From Eurosta solidaginis (Eukaryota; Arthropoda; Insecta; Diptera; Tephritidae), in the NCBI RefSeq assembly GCF_040869045.1, contig NC_090319.1:395327601-395391600 (forward strand): a DNA stretch of 64,000 bases, written 5' to 3'. The notes under the pieces are model-generated. The model worked only from the letters and a program-made list of their open reading frames with translations, did not search any database and was not told the DNA's origin. Position numbers and translations under genes: made by a program. Below are positions 1-11,510 of this stretch, piece after piece (within the stretch, counting starts at the first letter, position 1; every line of letters begins with the position of its first letter).

Positions 1-845
1 CTCCAAATGAAGACCGCATATTCAAGTTTGGAGCGAACAAGTGACGTGTATAAGAGCTTCAGCGTATACGGGTCACTAAAACCCGAACTAAACCGACGAA
101 TGAAAGCAATCATACGATTTTGCTATAGTGCTGTTGATATGGCTCAAGAGTGAAAACTTAGCATCGAAAATAACACCCAGGTCGGATATTTCATTCAGGG
201 TGGATAGATTAGAGTTTGCCAATGGAATAGAGGAACGAGACTTCGCAAACGACACATGGAAACATTTACTGACATTAAGAAAAAGTCGATTTTTTTGACA
301 CCACAAAACAACGTTGTTTAAATCATTCTGAATTCTAAATGGATCATACAGAGAACGAACAGAGGAATACATTTTAAGATTGTCAGCGTATAGCAGAAAA
401 TTGGAGAAGGTAAAACACTCACAAATATCATTAATAAAAATGATAAAGAGTAAGGGTCCCAGAATGCTACCTTGGGGCACACCAGAGGAGGCAATAAAGT
501 CATAAGATGATAAATTGTCAACAACTAGAATACAGTGCCGATAAGAAAGGTACGATTTTATCCAAGATAAAAAAGTAGAGTGAAAGCCCAGATGCGCCAA
601 CTTTTCAACTAAAAGTGTGTGACTCACTTTGTCAAAGGCCTTGGAAAAGTCAGTATAAAAAGTGTCAACTTGTAGGTGATCATTAAAAGCAGATGTACAG
701 AATTCGGAAACACGGCAAGGTTAGTAACCGTGGATCGACCAGACATGAAGCTATGTTGGTTGATAGAAATATATCTCTTGATGGAAAAAAACATCTTTCG
801 CTTGACAATATATTCAAACAATTTAGATACGGTTGCAAAATTGCA
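1..845 (-). pseudogene. LINE 'C' reverse transcriptase fragment, frameshifted, runs off the left edge
   Basis: This is part of a non-LTR retrotransposon polyprotein on the minus strand. Going 5' to 3', the stretch near 845-700 encodes a segment with QHSFMSGRSTVTNL, an RT finger/palm motif. The stretch 627-88 then carries SGVPQGSILGPLLF (RT motif B region) and LYADNLKMY. The catalytic YADD has become YADN, so the enzyme is dead even apart from its frameshifts. From 87 to 1 the protein continues in another frame (FSDPYTLKLLYTSLVRSKLEYA). The downstream part is cut by the window edge. The same family occurs at 8359-10204, where the matching segment reads QHSFVAGRSTVTNL. It belongs to the Jockey/CR1-like group by motif style; the clade was not resolved. 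Confidence 0.85.
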
Positions 846-1109
846 AAAATATTTATGATCAGTAAAAAATTTAATAAAAGTGGAGCGCACATTACTTGGA
901 TTGGAAAGTTGGTAGGAAAGGAGATATTATTAGTCAATCAATTGCGCTCCATCTTTATATTTTTACTTCTCATAAATATTTTTGCAATTTCTATGTCAAA
1001 ATTTAAAAATAAAAGTTTAGCAGGCATTTGTCTTTATATAAGGAGGCATTTTTCGCTAATTTTTGTCTATTTACATAAAAGAAGCGCTTAAATTTTTTAT
1101 TTTATTTTT

Positions 1110-1500
1110 ATTTTCTCCTTTTCTTACATTTTCTCAGTGTCTTAACCTATCTGTTAAGTTTTACGCTTGTAGCTCAATGAGAACTTACATAACAATCAAT
1201 CCCAAAATTCCCTCCGTTCCGTTTGATTTTTCTAAATATCTCAGTCCGTGCGCTCCCTAGCGAAACTTTTTGTATTGTGTCATCCGCTGTCATCGACCTC
1301 TGAATTAGGCTTGAAATCATCAAGAACTTACTTAAAAGCTGGTTTGAAAATCTTCAAATTCTTATCTAATTATTTCGATCCGTGCGCCACCTAACGGATT
1401 TTTTTCCTTTCGTTGCATTTTCACGGTGTTCTAACCTATGCATAAAGTTTCACGTTAGTAGTTCAATGAGAAGTTACTTAAAAATCGATTGCAAGATTTG
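1110..1500. repeat. Tandem repeat, period about 144 bp, roughly 2.7 copies
   Basis: Three related units can be aligned on the words GAACTTAC (1179, 1322 and, as GAAGTTAC, 1468) and CGTGCGCYCCCTAGCG-like (1247 and 1381). These give steps of 143-145 bp. The same unit recurs as one diverged copy at about 56190-56310 (CATGCGCCACCTTTCGG, then GGGAACTTACTTAAA). It carries no coding potential that I trust. It is a dispersed tandem or satellite-like repeat. Confidence 0.6.
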
Positions 1501-1540
1501 TATGAAAAGCGGACAAACATTCAACCGACCTAATATAAAA

Positions 1541-1868
1541 GAGGTAATAAATGTCAGGCGCAATAACCTCCGAAGAGATTTGAGGCCGAGCTTCTCTACA
1601 AATTTGCGGGACGGGACCTACTTGTTTTATGCCGACTCCGAACGGCATCTGCAAGGCAGATGAGTTTTCACTTAGAAGCTTGTCATGGCAGAAATACACT
1701 CGCAGTGCTTGGCAAACACTGCCGAGGGGCGACCCCTTTTAGAAAAATGGTCTTCGAATTGAAAAACCTTGTATCTAAAATGTTGATGCTGCTTTGCCCG
1801 GGGCGTGAACCCAGGATCTTCGGTATGGTAGGCGAGCACGCTACCATCACACCACGGCGACCGCCAAA
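1541..1868 (-). mobile_element. tRNA-derived SINE 'S1', full-length copy
   Basis: On the minus strand the head at 1868-1800 looks like a tRNA gene. It has an A-box-like GTGGTGTGATGGTAGCG, an anticodon-arm-like GCTCGCCTACCA and a B box GGGTTCACGCCCC. A body of about 260 bp follows with the words GACCCCTTTTAG and GCCGACTCCGAACGGC, and the tail is near ACATTTAT. A second copy at 52940-53275 and a partial one at 53310-53435 match throughout. The arm resembles tRNA-Gly/Asp (CUCGCC). Transcription would be from an internal RNA polymerase III promoter. The poly-A run beside the head (1868-1880) is flank or part of the insertion site. Confidence 0.75.
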
Positions 1869-3898
1869 AAAAAAAAAATATGTACATATATATAAGGTTT
1901 TCAAGATAGGCCCAAATATAACTTTGAGATAAATATATATATGCAAGCCAATACGATTTAAAAGTCACCAACTGAGCCAATTGTTGTTAGTTATTTTTTT
2001 GCTCCTGCGTACAAATAGTATTGCATGTTTAGATTTAAGTTTGTAGTAGTTGGCAACGCATGTTACTAGCGATTCTGAATAGTTTGTTGGAAAAATCGAA
2101 ATGGAACTGAAAATTAATTGTAGTGCCTGCTGTCCACTACGCACTTAAATATTTTGCAAATCCTTTTATTAACGCTTTCCTGTATATTATATACGTACAT
2201 ATGTACATACATTACTTATTCATATTCAAAATGTATAACCGGTTTTCTTTATTATATTATTATTCATTACAATTAACGCTTACCCCCTCCGCTACTTAAC
2301 GATGTAACCGACCTGCAACTACAACAGGATTTCAATGAGTATTTAAATTAAATGACTAAAATTATTTACCATTTACTAATTACTGTGAGTTCACCTATGT
2401 ATAATAAATCAAATCACATATGTACATGCATATATGTATAATTAAATTTGTGCTTTACATACTAACAGTACATTTGTATATATAAACTAACGTCTTGCAA
2501 AACATGCTAAACTATTTAAGAAATTAATAACTTTTGTGTTGCATCGAATTTATTTTTAGAGTGGGATTATTCTGAAAATTTGAAACTAGATACGAATAAT
2601 AACGCTGGTCGATGGCGATTGTAAAAAAAAAAAAAAAAATTCAGTGCATTAGCAAAAGCCAAGCTAAAATCAATGCAACGAATATTTGGGAAGTGATGCT
2701 ATTTTTATTAAAGGTCCCGTTGAGTAGAATGCTATCGGAATAAGAAATTTTCCAAATTTCCGTCGATGCTAATAATTCAAATTTCGATTAATTGCTAGAC
2801 GATATTTTCTAAATTAATATTTATTCAGAATACTAAATTTGTGGAGAAATTTCGAAACAAATCCATTTTGTTCAAATCCCATAATTTTGTTTACATGCTA
2901 TTTTGACAGATGCCTTTAAATATACTCCAGCTCTTAATTCCAGGGAAACATATATCGTCGCCCGCTTGCCAGAAGCATGAATGTGCCAAAATGAAAATGT
3001 TGGGAAATCGAGTTTCAAATTATAAATTGTTATTGCTCTCTCAAAATTAGAAGAATTAGTTTCTAGTGTAAAAATGTACTTATATATTATACTCACACTA
3101 TGCTCTTTTAACTGAGATAATTATTCTGCTCGCATCCCTTCTATTCTCCGAGATATAGCATATTCATTTTTCTGCCACAACAAAAATTTAAAAAGCTCAT
3201 ATATTTTTTGTTAACACATCTATACAAAAAAACTAAAAGTTGGTGGATCAAGTTAATCTGCTCATGCTTTCTATGCATTTTGATGCGCTGAATCCTATAG
3301 CTTATTCAGAATTGGCCCAACTGGTCATGGTATGGCCTTAACCTCAAAATACGTAAAAAATCACTACTGATTGATTATTAAATAACGTTAGGGCCAAGCC
3401 AAGACCTGCTAGGCCTATTCCGTTGGCCGATTGGGATTCGGAGCATCACAGTACTTGGGAAAACATCCGCGGCTTTGACTTATCGAAAGTATGTATGTAA
3501 ATGAAAAAAGTTACACATTCAATTCAATTTCATATACACTAATGTCTTTTTATTTAAGATATTATTGCAAAAATAGAACTAATTCTTATTCTCATCAGAA
3601 TCAAAATCTTCTGAAATGTTGGGTTCGGGAAAAGCGTTGCCCTCAATATTTTTATAAAAAGAATGATATTATTTTGGTATAACCAGTTTTTCTCACAATT
3701 TTTCCAAGTATTTTGGTTTTGATTCGGGAAGAGGCAACGGCTTCGAATAAACCGGTTTGCCTTCAATTAAACAACTATTTTTTTTTTCGGATATTGAGCT
3801 ATTCAAAATTCTTCATCGGTATAATTTTTTTGAAAAATACCAGGCACGTACACTCGAACATACGAATATGTGCTGTTCTTATTTTTTTCAAAAATTGT
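1869..3898. other. AT-rich DNA without a recognised gene
   Basis: This stretch contains poly-A runs, ATGTACATA-type microsatellite and short ORFs of no recognisable content. No exon, RNA gene or element terminus was found. Confidence 0.5.
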
Positions 3899-4260
3899 TT
3901 AGTCCTTTCGGGACTACTGGGATAATACATCCCAGCAAATTTCAAACGTATGTATTTTCTTTTCTATGTACGCTATTATTTAAGCAAAAACTCCCAAAAA
4001 CAGATTTAGGTATCGTTTGTGAGTTGTAAACAAAATTATAACGGTAAATTTTTGCGTTTTGATGTCACATTTCACGGAATCGCGCACTACCATCAGATTT
4101 TATCAGTCTGGCTTCGTTTTTTCGCAAAATTAGTCGCAATAGACGTGTGATCAGAAATTTTGTATTTTGTTTATGATAAAAAGACTTTAATAAGTAATAT
4201 CCATTGATTTGAATAAAATTTTTAATAAAGAAGGGTAAGTTAAAATACAGTTTATGAAGG

Positions 4261-4339
4261 TGGGATATATAATCCCAATAAGCTTTTTATGTGGGATTAT
4301 TTTTCCCAATACTCTTTTTGCCTGGGATTATTTGTCCCA
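4261..4339. repeat. Left subterminal array of three palindromes, 31-bp step
   Basis: The copies start at 4261, 4292 and 4323. Each is of the form TGGGATNNNNNNTCCCA, followed by an ATA/ACTC spacer. The array ends four bases before the transposase ATG at 4344, so it forms the 5' leader. A matching array sits after the stop codon at the other end of the element. Such repeats could bind transposase, as the 19-bp internal repeats of the type piggyBac element do. That role is inferred. Confidence 0.7.
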
Positions 4340-4343
4340 ATAG

Positions 4344-5914
4344 ATGGCGAAACGTAAGTTAAATCTTGAGGACTTGGGGCGTATAATGTGTGAGGAATCA
4401 GACTTGGGTAGTGATTTTGAGGAATCAGGAAGCGATTACTTGCTAGACAGTAGCGACGCAGATGCTGAAGATGCTTCAGAAATTGAGGACTGTGTTAATG
4501 TGACCCAAGAGAATGCTGAGGTAAACGGTTTAGTTTCGCAAATAGAAAATGATGATAATCTTGATACGGTCCCTGGACTTTCTGGAGCAAACAACGAAAC
4601 TAGTTTAGCTGCCCAGTAGTTAAATATTCTTCTGATGTGACCCAGAGCGAGAATGTAAAATTCTAATAGACATAGCTCCAGATGACAGCGATTTCAAAGT
4701 ATTTTCAAAAATATTTCCATACAGTTTGTGTGTTAGAATTGCGGAATGCACCAATCAGCGATTGACAGCTTTGAATCGCCGAGCTCAGTCAAAAAGAAAT
4801 TTAACGGACCTCAATGAAATTCTGGTATTTCTTGGAGTTTTCCTTATAATGCATTACAACAAGTTACCGTGCCCATTGGAGTAAAAATCCATCGCTTGGA
4901 AACTCTGTTATAAAAAATTTTATGTCTCGAGGTCGATTTTTGCTGTTATCATCGAAGCTTTATTTCAATGACTGTGATAAGCCCGATGACGTGTCAAAGG
5001 ATTATTACATTTTTGATGTTTTGCAATGTCTAAAGCATACCTTTCCAGCTGCTAGAAGTGAATGTGCATTCCAATATATGCCAATGAAACCGATAAAACG
5101 GGGAATAAACTTGTGTATGCGGTGTGACGCAAAAACAGGGTATACCTACGATCTAAATATTTATACTGGTAAGGAAGCAAATACTATGCCGAGCGAACCT
5201 AGTACTCTTGGAGAAAAAGTCGTTCTTAAATTGGTCTCTTCCGTTCGTGAAAAGGATGCTTGTTTAGCATTTGATAGATTTTTCACATCTATAAAATTAT
5301 TAGCTAGCCAGAGGAGAAAGTCAATTTCAAGTTAATTCCAGAGGCATTTTGGCAGCCCGCTGGATGGATTCAAAAGAAGTCCTTTAAGTTTCAAACTGTC
5401 ACACGGCATCTCTTGAAGACGTTCAGAGAAAGCAAAAGGATGGATCCAAAAAGAAAATGTTATGCCCAAAAAGTATTAGCGACTATAACAAAATCATGGG
5501 TGGCGTGGATCTTGCTGATCAAAAGACAGCCGTTTACGATTTCAACCGCAAGTCTCAAAAGTGGTAGAAAAAGGTTTTCTATAAGCTTCTAATGGCAAGC
5601 GTCACAAATGCTTAGATAGTTTACAGTGAAAATAAAAAGCAAAAGTTACCCCTGAAAGACTTTCTGCTCCCACTTGCTGAGCAAATGATTTCGGAAGGAA
5701 GTAATCATTATTTCCCCGTCGACAGGGAGGTAGACCATCCAAACGTTCAAGAACTGATTGCCTCAATATTGGAGACCATATGCCAGTGGAACAAGAAAAG
5801 CGTTATCGTTGCGTACGCTGCACCTCGCTTGGAATCGAAACTCGAACAAAAATGGTTTGCTCAGGCTGTAACAACGCGCTCTGCTACAAATGTTTTGGAC
5901 CCTTTCATATATAA
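4344..5914 (+). pseudogene. piggyBac transposase pseudogene (DDE_Tnp_1_7)
   Basis: The N terminus (4344-4619) is acidic, as in other piggyBac transposases, and ends at a TAG. Homology continues in broken frames: DLNEILVFLGVFLIMHYNKL near 4810-4870, then WSKNPSLGNSVIKNFMSRG after a frameshift near 4880. The segment YMPMKPIKRGI and CDAKTGYTYDLNIYTGK follows at about 5080-5180. The region that normally holds the first catalytic Asp appears deleted between FPAARSE and FQYMPM. The second Asp (LAFDRFFTS, about 5275) and third Asp (YNKIMGGVDLADQ, about 5500) remain. After another frameshift the protein ends in a cysteine-rich C-terminal finger (CVRC, CSGC, CYKC). It cannot be active: at least three frame breaks plus loss of one catalytic residue. 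Confidence 0.88.
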
Positions 5915-6029
5915 GTTATTAATTATATTATATTAAACCATTTTCAAAATAAAATATATTGAATTATTCTATCAATACAGCTTTTTCTCAATTTCTTTTT
6001 TGAACTTTTAAAGCCAATTAAAAAATTAC

Positions 6030-6108
6030 TGGGATTATATATCCCACATAAAATGCTTATTGGGATCTCATATCCCACCCAAAATGCCTATTGGGATTAT
6101 TTGTCCGG
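6030..6108. repeat. Right subterminal array of three palindromes, 31-bp step
   Basis: The copies start at 6030, 6061 and 6092 (TGGGATTATATATCCCA, TGGGATCTCATATCCCA and TGGGATTATTTGTCC). The step, 31 bp, is exactly that of the left array. They lie between the transposase stop and the right TIR. Confidence 0.7.
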
Positions 6109-6220
6109 GATTTTCGAGTATGCAGAACATAATTTTTTATCCCAATGAATAGGTGTGAGTATAATTTTTCGTTCAGGCTATTCCCATTTACCGAATAAAA
6201 CTCCGTCCCGAAAGGGTTAG

Positions 6221-7694
6221 CCATATCAACGAATGTGTCATACAATGTGTCACATTCATTTTTCTGGCTCAAATTTGTGTGTTTGAATTATACATTCGTG
6301 AAAATGGCATTGCAAATTATTGGGGTTTCCATGTACGTGGGAAGCTCTAGATTTAAGTAGAACCTAGAGAATCTAAAGCGTAATCCAAAGAGGCCTCTAA
6401 CACAAAATCGAAAAAATTGCACATTCATGCTTCTGGCTAGCGGCCGACGATATGCTCGTAAAAAAAAGTTTATGAGTAAATTATAATCACAGAAATTTAT
6501 CGATCTTTAAATTCCTAAAAAGCAGTAAAGTAACAAAATGCACTTTTAAGTCCCGCGAGACTCCGTCCTTTATGTTTTAAAATAAAAGGACTTCCAAATG
6601 TTCCGATGATAAAAAACGGAATGGTTTCATCAATAAATTTAAAGTTGCACCTCACTTTTGTACCACATATATGACCAAACAAAATTTGGTTTAAAATTTA
6701 GATTATACCGGTTTTCGTGATAATGACTGTGTAACAAACATGTAACATTTCATTTGTATGCAAAAATGTTGTGAAACAGAATTTATGACATGCATCGCTT
6801 TTAAAAAATGAAATTATAAAATTTAGATTTTCAGCAGTAAGTTTTAACTTCCGGATTTTGATTTAAAACCAGAAGTACACACAAGTTTCTATTTTAGATT
6901 TTTAAATCTTTATTTTTTCTTTTTTCGAAGACATACGTGTCTACGGGGTTGTATTTTTTAGATTTATTAACCTTTTTGGGTTTTGTTTTGAAATAATTTC
7001 GGGACTTTGTACCTATTGCGGGAAATCTATTACTAGATCATCCACAACTATGGATACCACATCAAATAAAAATTTTTAATTCCACCTTAGTCCCCTTACT
7101 TTGGGATTTTTAGTTTACACGATAAATTTTTTTGTTACTTGGTCATGATGTGTGAAAAAAATTTAAATTATTTTTATACTTATTTAATACTCTTCTTTCG
7201 GTTCCTATCAGGTATGCCACCATATTAATAAAATAGGGCTAGATCTAGATATATTATTTATAATAGAAAAATCCTCTGGGAAAAATTAGCCCCCGCAGAT
7301 AGATATCAAATATTTATTTTTATAAACCCTTTGGTACCTTCATTGAAAGGTTTAAACAAAGACCAATCTCAGACATTCTGTTGAAAATGACTGATTCACG
7401 GAAATCATTAAAAAATACATTTCTTGACAGATCTTTTTTTATTTTATGTAATCCCATGATGCAATAAACCAGACAGGTGAAGTCAATATTACAAAATTAT
7501 ACAAATAATACAATTAATTTTCTCATGATCCTGGGACATATTTCAAGATTCTTCTGAGTTCATTTAGTGTTCACTTCGGGGTTATATCGGAATGCTTTGG
7601 AATACTATTTTGGGGCCTCCTGGGGTAATTTCGGGATCAGCACCGAAATAGGCCGAAATATAGCTAATAGTAGAGCCAGAGCATTGCTTTCACA
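6221..7694. other. AT-rich DNA, nothing recognised
   Basis: Only short ORFs occur here and none resembles a known protein. No repeat termini were seen. Confidence 0.5.
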
Positions 7695-8358
7695 TTTCAA
7701 GCTACGGCTCTGCTTGTTTCGCCCCATTCAATGGGCATGACCATTCACAAATTGTCATCAAATCCCTCTAATAGTGCTTATGGAGATGTTCCAAGCAGTT
7801 GTTTGCTAGGATGTCCGGCTTTGTGACAATTCAGCAAAAACTGTCTGTTCAGCATTTCGTTGTACTCTTTAATATTGAGCTCTTTGGCCTCACTATGTCG
7901 GTGGTGTTCGGGGGTCATAAGGAGACATCCGGTGGCAGTTCTGATTGCAGCATTTTGACAGGCCTGTTGCCTTTACCAGTATGTGTTTTTAAGACCAGGC
8001 GACCAAGCTGGTGACGCGCACCTTTGTACGTGGTTAGCAACGTTTCTTTATCTTTTCCCCAGGTGCTGCCGGCAAGCGACTTTAGGATTTTGTTGCGACT
8101 TTGTACTTAAGATACAAGTTTGGTGGAATGGGCCTTGAAGGTTAGAGTATTATCGAACGTTACCCCTAAGATCTTGGGGTGATTGACAGTCGGTAGTGTG
8201 ATACCATCGACGTGAACGTCCATATGATACGTGATAATGTTAGGTTGCGCGAGGTGAAGAAACTGGAAAGATCGGGGAGATAGCTGTTTATTTTAGAAAG
8301 TACTCGGCATAGGAAATGATTGTAACTCCTTCTGGTGGGGAAGGAAGTTTTAATATGT
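7695..8358 (-). pseudogene. LINE 'B' 3' fragment (RT C-terminal region)
   Basis: Nucleotide similarity to the better copy at 23660-24850 is clear, for example TTTCTTTATCTTTTCCCCAG near 8043 against the same words near 24455, and GTGATTGACAGTCGGTAGTGTG-like words near 8180. The first part (7712-7790) matches the extreme 3' coding end. It then jumps to sequence about 430 bp further in, so there is an internal deletion. All frames are broken. At its high-coordinate end it stops inside the RT domain, where LINE C sequence begins. The 5' part of a LINE B in the same orientation resumes at 10205. Confidence 0.75.
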
Positions 8359-10204
8359 ATACTACCAATGAAAAAACTATACAGCATATTATTAACAAAA
8401 TTCTGGCAGACTACTAGCAATTTTCATACAACTAAAAAAGAGACTACAATTAAGAAATACAAAAAGTTAACAAGTCAATGAAAAACTAGCACTTACAGAC
8501 TAATATAAAAGTACTGATAACTAAAAAACACACTTTAATAAATTAATAAAAACATTCTTCGACAAAGAGAAATCAAGCTCGATAAAATATAAGATCTTAT
8601 TAAATTCACTCATAGCGCGGGTAATTGGGGCATTTCTCGCATAATTCGTTCTACCATTAATGCCATAAAAAGGGTAAAAGCTTCTAAGCTTTCTTCTTGG
8701 AACATTAAAATTAATTTTCTCAAGAAGAGCAGCACAATCTGTATCCCCATGGATGATGCAATATAAAAAGGTCAAAGAAAGAATAGACCTTCTCGCTTCT
8801 AAAGGTTTAAGATTTACAAGAAGAGGGCTAGTAAATCTAAGTGATCGCAGACAGTATTTAAGAAAAACTTTTTGAACTCGCTCAATCCTGTTAATTGCAA
8901 ACTGTTGGAACGGTCGCCAAATGATAGTGGCATACTCAAGATGAGATCGTACAAATGAATTGTAGAGCAATTTAAGTGTATACGAGTCAGAGAACTCTGA
9001 ACTATTACGCCGAATAAAACCAAGCATTGCATACGATTTGGGTATGATAAAGTTTACATGGCTGTTGAAAGAAAATTTGGTATCATAAACCACACCAAGG
9101 TCCTTGATTTTATCGACAGTCTGCAGTGGTATATGAACTATTAAACTTAAAGCGCAACTTAGAGTAGTCAACGTGAAAGCATTTACTAATATTTAAAAAA
9201 GGTGCGATCTAACGCACCAGGAATAGAGACTATTAATTTCACACTGAAGTTCGAACATATCACGCGAATACTTTATAATGGAGAAAACTTTAAGATCATC
9301 AACGTACAAGAGAAACCTAGCATACGAAAAGCAAGCACTATGTGGTTGATGAACAGGACAGAGAGCAAGGGTCCAAGAATACTTGCGGAACGCCGGAAGT
9401 CGCAAGGTATGGATCGGATGATACACCATCAATACAGACAATACACCATCTGTTAATTAAATAAGATTTTAGCCACTGCAGAAAAGTTGAGTGGGAACCA
9501 AGACAGGAAAGTTTATGAATAAGGATCTCATTGATACCTTATCGAAGGCTTTGGAGAAGTCAGTATAAATAAAATCCACCTGGTATCCAGATACAAAAGC
9601 AGATATACAATACTCACTACACTCCACTAGATTGGTGACCGTCGAACGTCCCGCAACAAAACTATGCTGCTTGGCACAAATTAGGCACTTCACTGAAAAG
9701 AATAAGTTGTCTTTTACAACACATTCAAATAACTTCGAAACAGTAGTGAGCTTTGATATAGGTCTGTAGTTACAGACATCATTCTTATTTCCAGATTTGT
9801 AGATAGGAGTTATCGATGCAAGTTTCCAAGCATCAATAATCTTCCCACACTGAAGTGACATATTAAACAGGATCTCAAAAGGCAAAACTAAGGCCGGACA
9901 ACCTTTAATCAAGGCACTTGAGAGACCATCAGAATCTGTCTTGACGGATTGCTTTAATTTAGTAATACCACTTGAGATATCTTTTATTTTTTTATTTACT
10001 TGAGATATCGTCACATGAAATTGACACTGAATCGAAATCCAGAGAAGAATTTAAATCAGATGCAAAGTCGAAAGAAGGGGCATCATCATAGGATGCAAAA
10101 TTAGCACTAAAATAGTCCGCAAACAGGTTCACTACCGCATTAGGATTTGTACCTACATTATCTTGGTAAAAGACAGAAGCAGGAACCGAGGAGCAGGTCC
10201 TTTT
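8359..10204 (-). pseudogene. LINE 'C' copy: RT to C terminus plus 3' UTR, frameshifted
   Basis: The 5' end near 10200-10020 encodes NAVVNLFADYFSANFASYDD, a pre-RT segment. The piece 10014-9469 holds NYRPISKLTTVSKLFE, QHSFVAGRSTVTNL and YTDFSKAFDKVS (RT motif A with catalytic Asp). Next, 9441-9193 carries a degraded motif B and YVDDLKVF in place of YADD. The last part (9171-8521) holds DLGVVYDTKFSFNSHV and the downstream LYNSFVRSHLEYA region, ending at TAG 8521. At least two frameshifts separate the three parts. A 3' UTR of about 160 bp follows down to the junction with LINE B. The upstream endonuclease is missing, as in a 5'-truncated copy. Confidence 0.82.
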
Positions 10205-11263
10205 AGACTTAATATTCTACCGGCCGGAATAAAGCGTGTGGGAGCTGAAGCGATAACCTTGCGGGACGCACGCTAGCCTTGGCGGACATCAATCGGGATG
10301 GGGAGAGCAGCAAAAGATTGATTCGTGAAGGTTGTGTAGCTGGCTTTTTTAAAATTAATAAAAGTCCGCTTTTCAGAGGTGATGAAATTGGCAGGTCGCT
10401 GTATTGAAAGGAGTATGGGCCGGTGGTCAGAAGCTAAAGTAAGCATCGGCTGCCATTCAACGCAGTTTATGAGCGAGCTGGCACAATATTGTCGAGTGTG
10501 CTGTCCGATTGCTGCTAGAGTACGTGGTGTCGATGAGTTGGTACTAGTGTTTTGGCAGCAAGGTCGGACTGTTGCCGTTTGCAAGCCCAGAGCATCTATG
10601 ATGGTGGCATCGGCCAAGGCATGGACTGCATTGAACCGATGTCGGGATCGTAAATATTCTAAGCTGGCATACGGAACACACGGTGTGGGGGACTAGGAGT
10701 TGATGACTCCTTACGCTAGTGCGTGTGTCGGAAAAGGAGGGGAGGGACGGGGGTAAAAGCTGGTGCTCGGCATTGCTACTGTCCATGCTACGTACATTGT
10801 AGTGATGAGTTTCAGCGGCCGTGTTAGAAGGAGCCACCATTTGGCGCGAAAAACAGCGGACAGTTGATGCGGCCTGCTGGAAGGTGGCGGTGGTAGGTTT
10901 CAGAGTGAACCGCGGGACGTCCTTGGACGTAAACAGCAGGGAGCCACAAAGGTTTTATAGAAATTTCGGGGACGACGAACGTTGGGTTCTAACCGAGAAC
11001 TGCCGGAACGATGCTGTTTACACGTGACACACTGGCAAGAGTATGATCGTCTGAGATAAATCCTTTTCCGACATACATATGCAGCAGAACCACAGCCTGG
11101 GAGCGGCGCTAGGTTCAATACCTTCTCGGAGCAGGAGGGTATAGAGCAATGCAGCTGCTCCGAGGTGACAATTTGTGGGAGGGACGCAACAAATTAAATG
11201 GGGTTATACTTAAATGACAGCCCTTGATCGGGGAAAAAAAATCCCGAGTCGCTCCGGTACATG
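10205..11263 (-). pseudogene. LINE 'B' 5' fragment: leader, PHD fingers, end of endonuclease region
   Basis: The homology runs from the end of the endonuclease domain (LASDHRPILLS, the His-bearing motif, about 10430) back through two PHD-like cysteine clusters. One is VCSVCQLRIF...C.GRCHHHRCSGL (about 10690-10580). The other is CRKRIYLRRSYSCQC...FVAPCC (about 11080-10930). It reaches the N-terminal leader near 11250. Between PHD2 and the endonuclease tail much of the endonuclease is deleted. The place that holds GIESNPGP in the better copy reads GIEPSAAP here (11099-11122). Frames are broken throughout. With 7695-8358 it is probably the other half of one LINE B copy. Confidence 0.75.
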
Positions 11264-11510
11264 TATACGTGAGAGTGCAGATAAACACGGAGGAGGAGGA
11301 GAAATAAATGCTCTTGTCAGCTAAGTCAAACAACGATGACGCATTTCTACCACGAAGCAAGCATGAGATTTATATTTATGTTTATTACTACATTTACTTT
11401 TTTATCTATCTCTCTTACTTTTTCAAATATGTATGTTTATTATTTACACATACCTCTTTATTATTTTCAATTCCACAAACCATTACGTAGCGCTAAGTGC
11501 ATTAATCCTA

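Larger units (their letters stand above)
3903..6216 (+). mobile_element. piggyBac-type DNA transposon, decayed
   Basis: The terminal inverted repeats are TCCTTTCGGGAC (3903-3914) and GTCCCGAAAGGG (6205-6216). They are flanked on both sides by TTAG (3899-3902 and 6217-6220), a one-base variant of the TTAA target that piggyBac duplicates. The element is 2314 bp, close to the family's usual 2.3-2.5 kb. It encodes a broken transposase (4344-5914). Palindrome arrays with a 31-bp step lie just inside both ends of the coding region (4261-4339 and 6030-6108), with one more palindrome beside the left TIR (3918-3934). Confidence 0.85.
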
